From the NCBI RefSeq assembly GCF_046600715.1, contig NZ_JBJMAV010000008.1, positions 37,315 through 101,314 on the forward strand: a stretch of 64,000 nt of DNA. The letters are read 5' to 3'. The position numbers and the translations under genes are program-made. Shown piece after piece: positions 63,398 to 64,000 of the stretch. This DNA is from Lysobacter_C viscosus (GTDB lineage: Bacteria > Pseudomonadota > Gammaproteobacteria > Xanthomonadales > Xanthomonadaceae). How positions within the stretch are numbered: the stretch's first letter is position 1; every line of letters begins with the position of its first letter. A model generated the notes under the pieces. It made no database searches. It worked only from the letters and a program-made list of their open reading frames with translations, and was not told the DNA's origin.

Positions 63398-64000
63398 ATG
63401 GCCAAGGGTAAGTTCGAGCGCACCAAGCCGCACGTGAACGTCGGCACGATCGGTCACGTCGACCACGGCAAGACGACGCTGACGGCGGCGCTGACGAAGG
63501 TGGGCGCGGAGCGTTTCGGCGGCGAGTTCAAGGATTACTCCTCGATCGACGCGGCGCCGGAAGAGAAGGCGCGCGGCATCACGATCTCGACGGCGCACGT
63601 GGAATATGAATCCCCGAACCGCCATTACGCGCACGTGGATTGCCCGGGTCACGCCGACTACGTGAAGAACATGATCACCGGTGCCGCGCAGATGGACGGC
63701 GCGATCCTGGTGTGTTCGGCCGCTGACGGCCCGATGCCGCAGACGCGCGAGCACATCCTGCTGGCCCGCCAGGTGGGCGTGCCGTACATCGTGGTCTTCC
63801 TGAACAAGGCGGACATGGTGGACGACGCCGAGCTGCTGGAGCTGGTGGAGATGGAAGTCCGCGAGCTGCTGAGCAAGTATGACTTCCCGGGCGACGACAC
63901 CCCGATCATCCACGGTTCGGCGCTGAAGGCGCTGGAAGGCGACCAGAGCGACATCGGCGTGCCGGCGATCATCAAGCTGGTGGAGGCGCTGGACACCTAC
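63398..64000 (+). CDS. tuf: Elongation factor Tu (5' part)
   Basis: First 201 residues of EF-Tu, cut by the right edge. Begins MAKGKFERTKPHVNVGTIGH. GTP-binding motifs: GHVDHGKT (19-26), the switch I RGITI, DCPGH (81-85) and NKAD (136-139). It follows the tRNA-Tyr-Gly-Thr cluster, the location of the tufB copy in many gammaproteobacteria. GAGAAG lies 7 bases before the ATG. Confidence 0.97.
   Translation, partial: MAKGKFERTKPHVNVGTIGHVDHGKTTLTAALTKVGAERFGGEFKDYSSIDAAPEEKARGITISTAHVEYESPNRHYAHVDCPGHADYVKNMITGAAQMDGAILVCSAADGPMPQTREHILLARQVGVPYIVVFLNKADMVDDAELLELVEMEVRELLSKYDFPGDDTPIIHGSALKALEGDQSDIGVPAIIKLVEALDTY

Overview
The window is a G+C-rich chromosomal segment of a gammaproteobacterium, most likely a member of the Xanthomonadaceae/Lysobacteraceae (Lysobacter, Luteimonas or a relative). 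Three things point there: the lptD-surA-pdxA-rsmA-apaG-apaH block, an ahpC-ahpF-oxyR array in the Xanthomonas order, and the ispE-tRNA-prs-rplY-pth-ychF block followed by tRNA-Tyr/Gly/Thr and tuf. The genus cannot be fixed from the sequence alone. Genes are densely packed, many overlap by 4 bases (ATGA), and I see no prophage, IS element, CRISPR array or plasmid-like region. Both ends cut a gene (apaH on the left, tuf on the right).

Layout. 1-6.3 kb (minus): envelope and housekeeping operon lptD, surA, pdxA, rsmA, apaG, apaH. 6.5-8.6 kb (minus): a DUF6580 membrane protein, a PduO-type cobalamin adenosyltransferase and a histone-deacetylase-like amidohydrolase. 8.6-11.2 kb (plus): two overlapping ubiquinone-type flavin hydroxylases. 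11.3-15.6 kb (minus): an exported EF-hand protein, rlmM, a cytidine/guanine-deaminase-fold protein and glnS. 15.7-20.4 kb: redox block with msrA, oxyR, ahpF and ahpC, including a four-part OxyR operator abutting the ahpC -35 box. 20.5-28.2 kb: esterase lipoprotein, prmC, proline iminopeptidase, Nudix hydrolase, 5'-3' exonuclease, nitroreductase and a large DUF1631 protein. 28.3-33 kb: proton-translocating transhydrogenase genes pntAA and pntAB-pntB, separated by a convergently read sigma-factor/DUF3619-like/DUF3106 cassette. 33-40.5 kb: small membrane proteins, sufT, a secreted subtilisin-like protease, a short asparaginase, wrbA, yihY, a thioredoxin-like lipoprotein and acylphosphatase. 40.6-49.5 kb (minus): one 2972-residue cyclic beta-1,2-glucan synthase gene. 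49.6-55.7 kb (minus): ppk2, moaB, an O-GlcNAc-transferase-like glycosyltransferase with an overlapping GNAT gene, prfA and hemA. 55.8-64 kb (plus): TPR protein, lolB, ispE, tRNA-Gln, prs, rplY, pth, ychF, three tRNAs and the start of tuf.

How they fit together. Outer-membrane biogenesis appears twice (lptD/surA and lolB). Peroxide defence is gathered in one place (OxyR, AhpCF and, convergent to oxyR, MsrA). Translation is served by rsmA, rlmM, prmC with its substrate RF1 (prfA), glnS, pth, rplY, ychF, tuf and four tRNAs. The less routine parts are the split pnt locus, the DUF6580-adenosyltransferase-deacetylase operon, the OGT-like transferase, the EF-hand protein and several hairpins and inverted repeats between genes. 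No wholly new multi-gene system could be shown; the best leads are listed in the findings.
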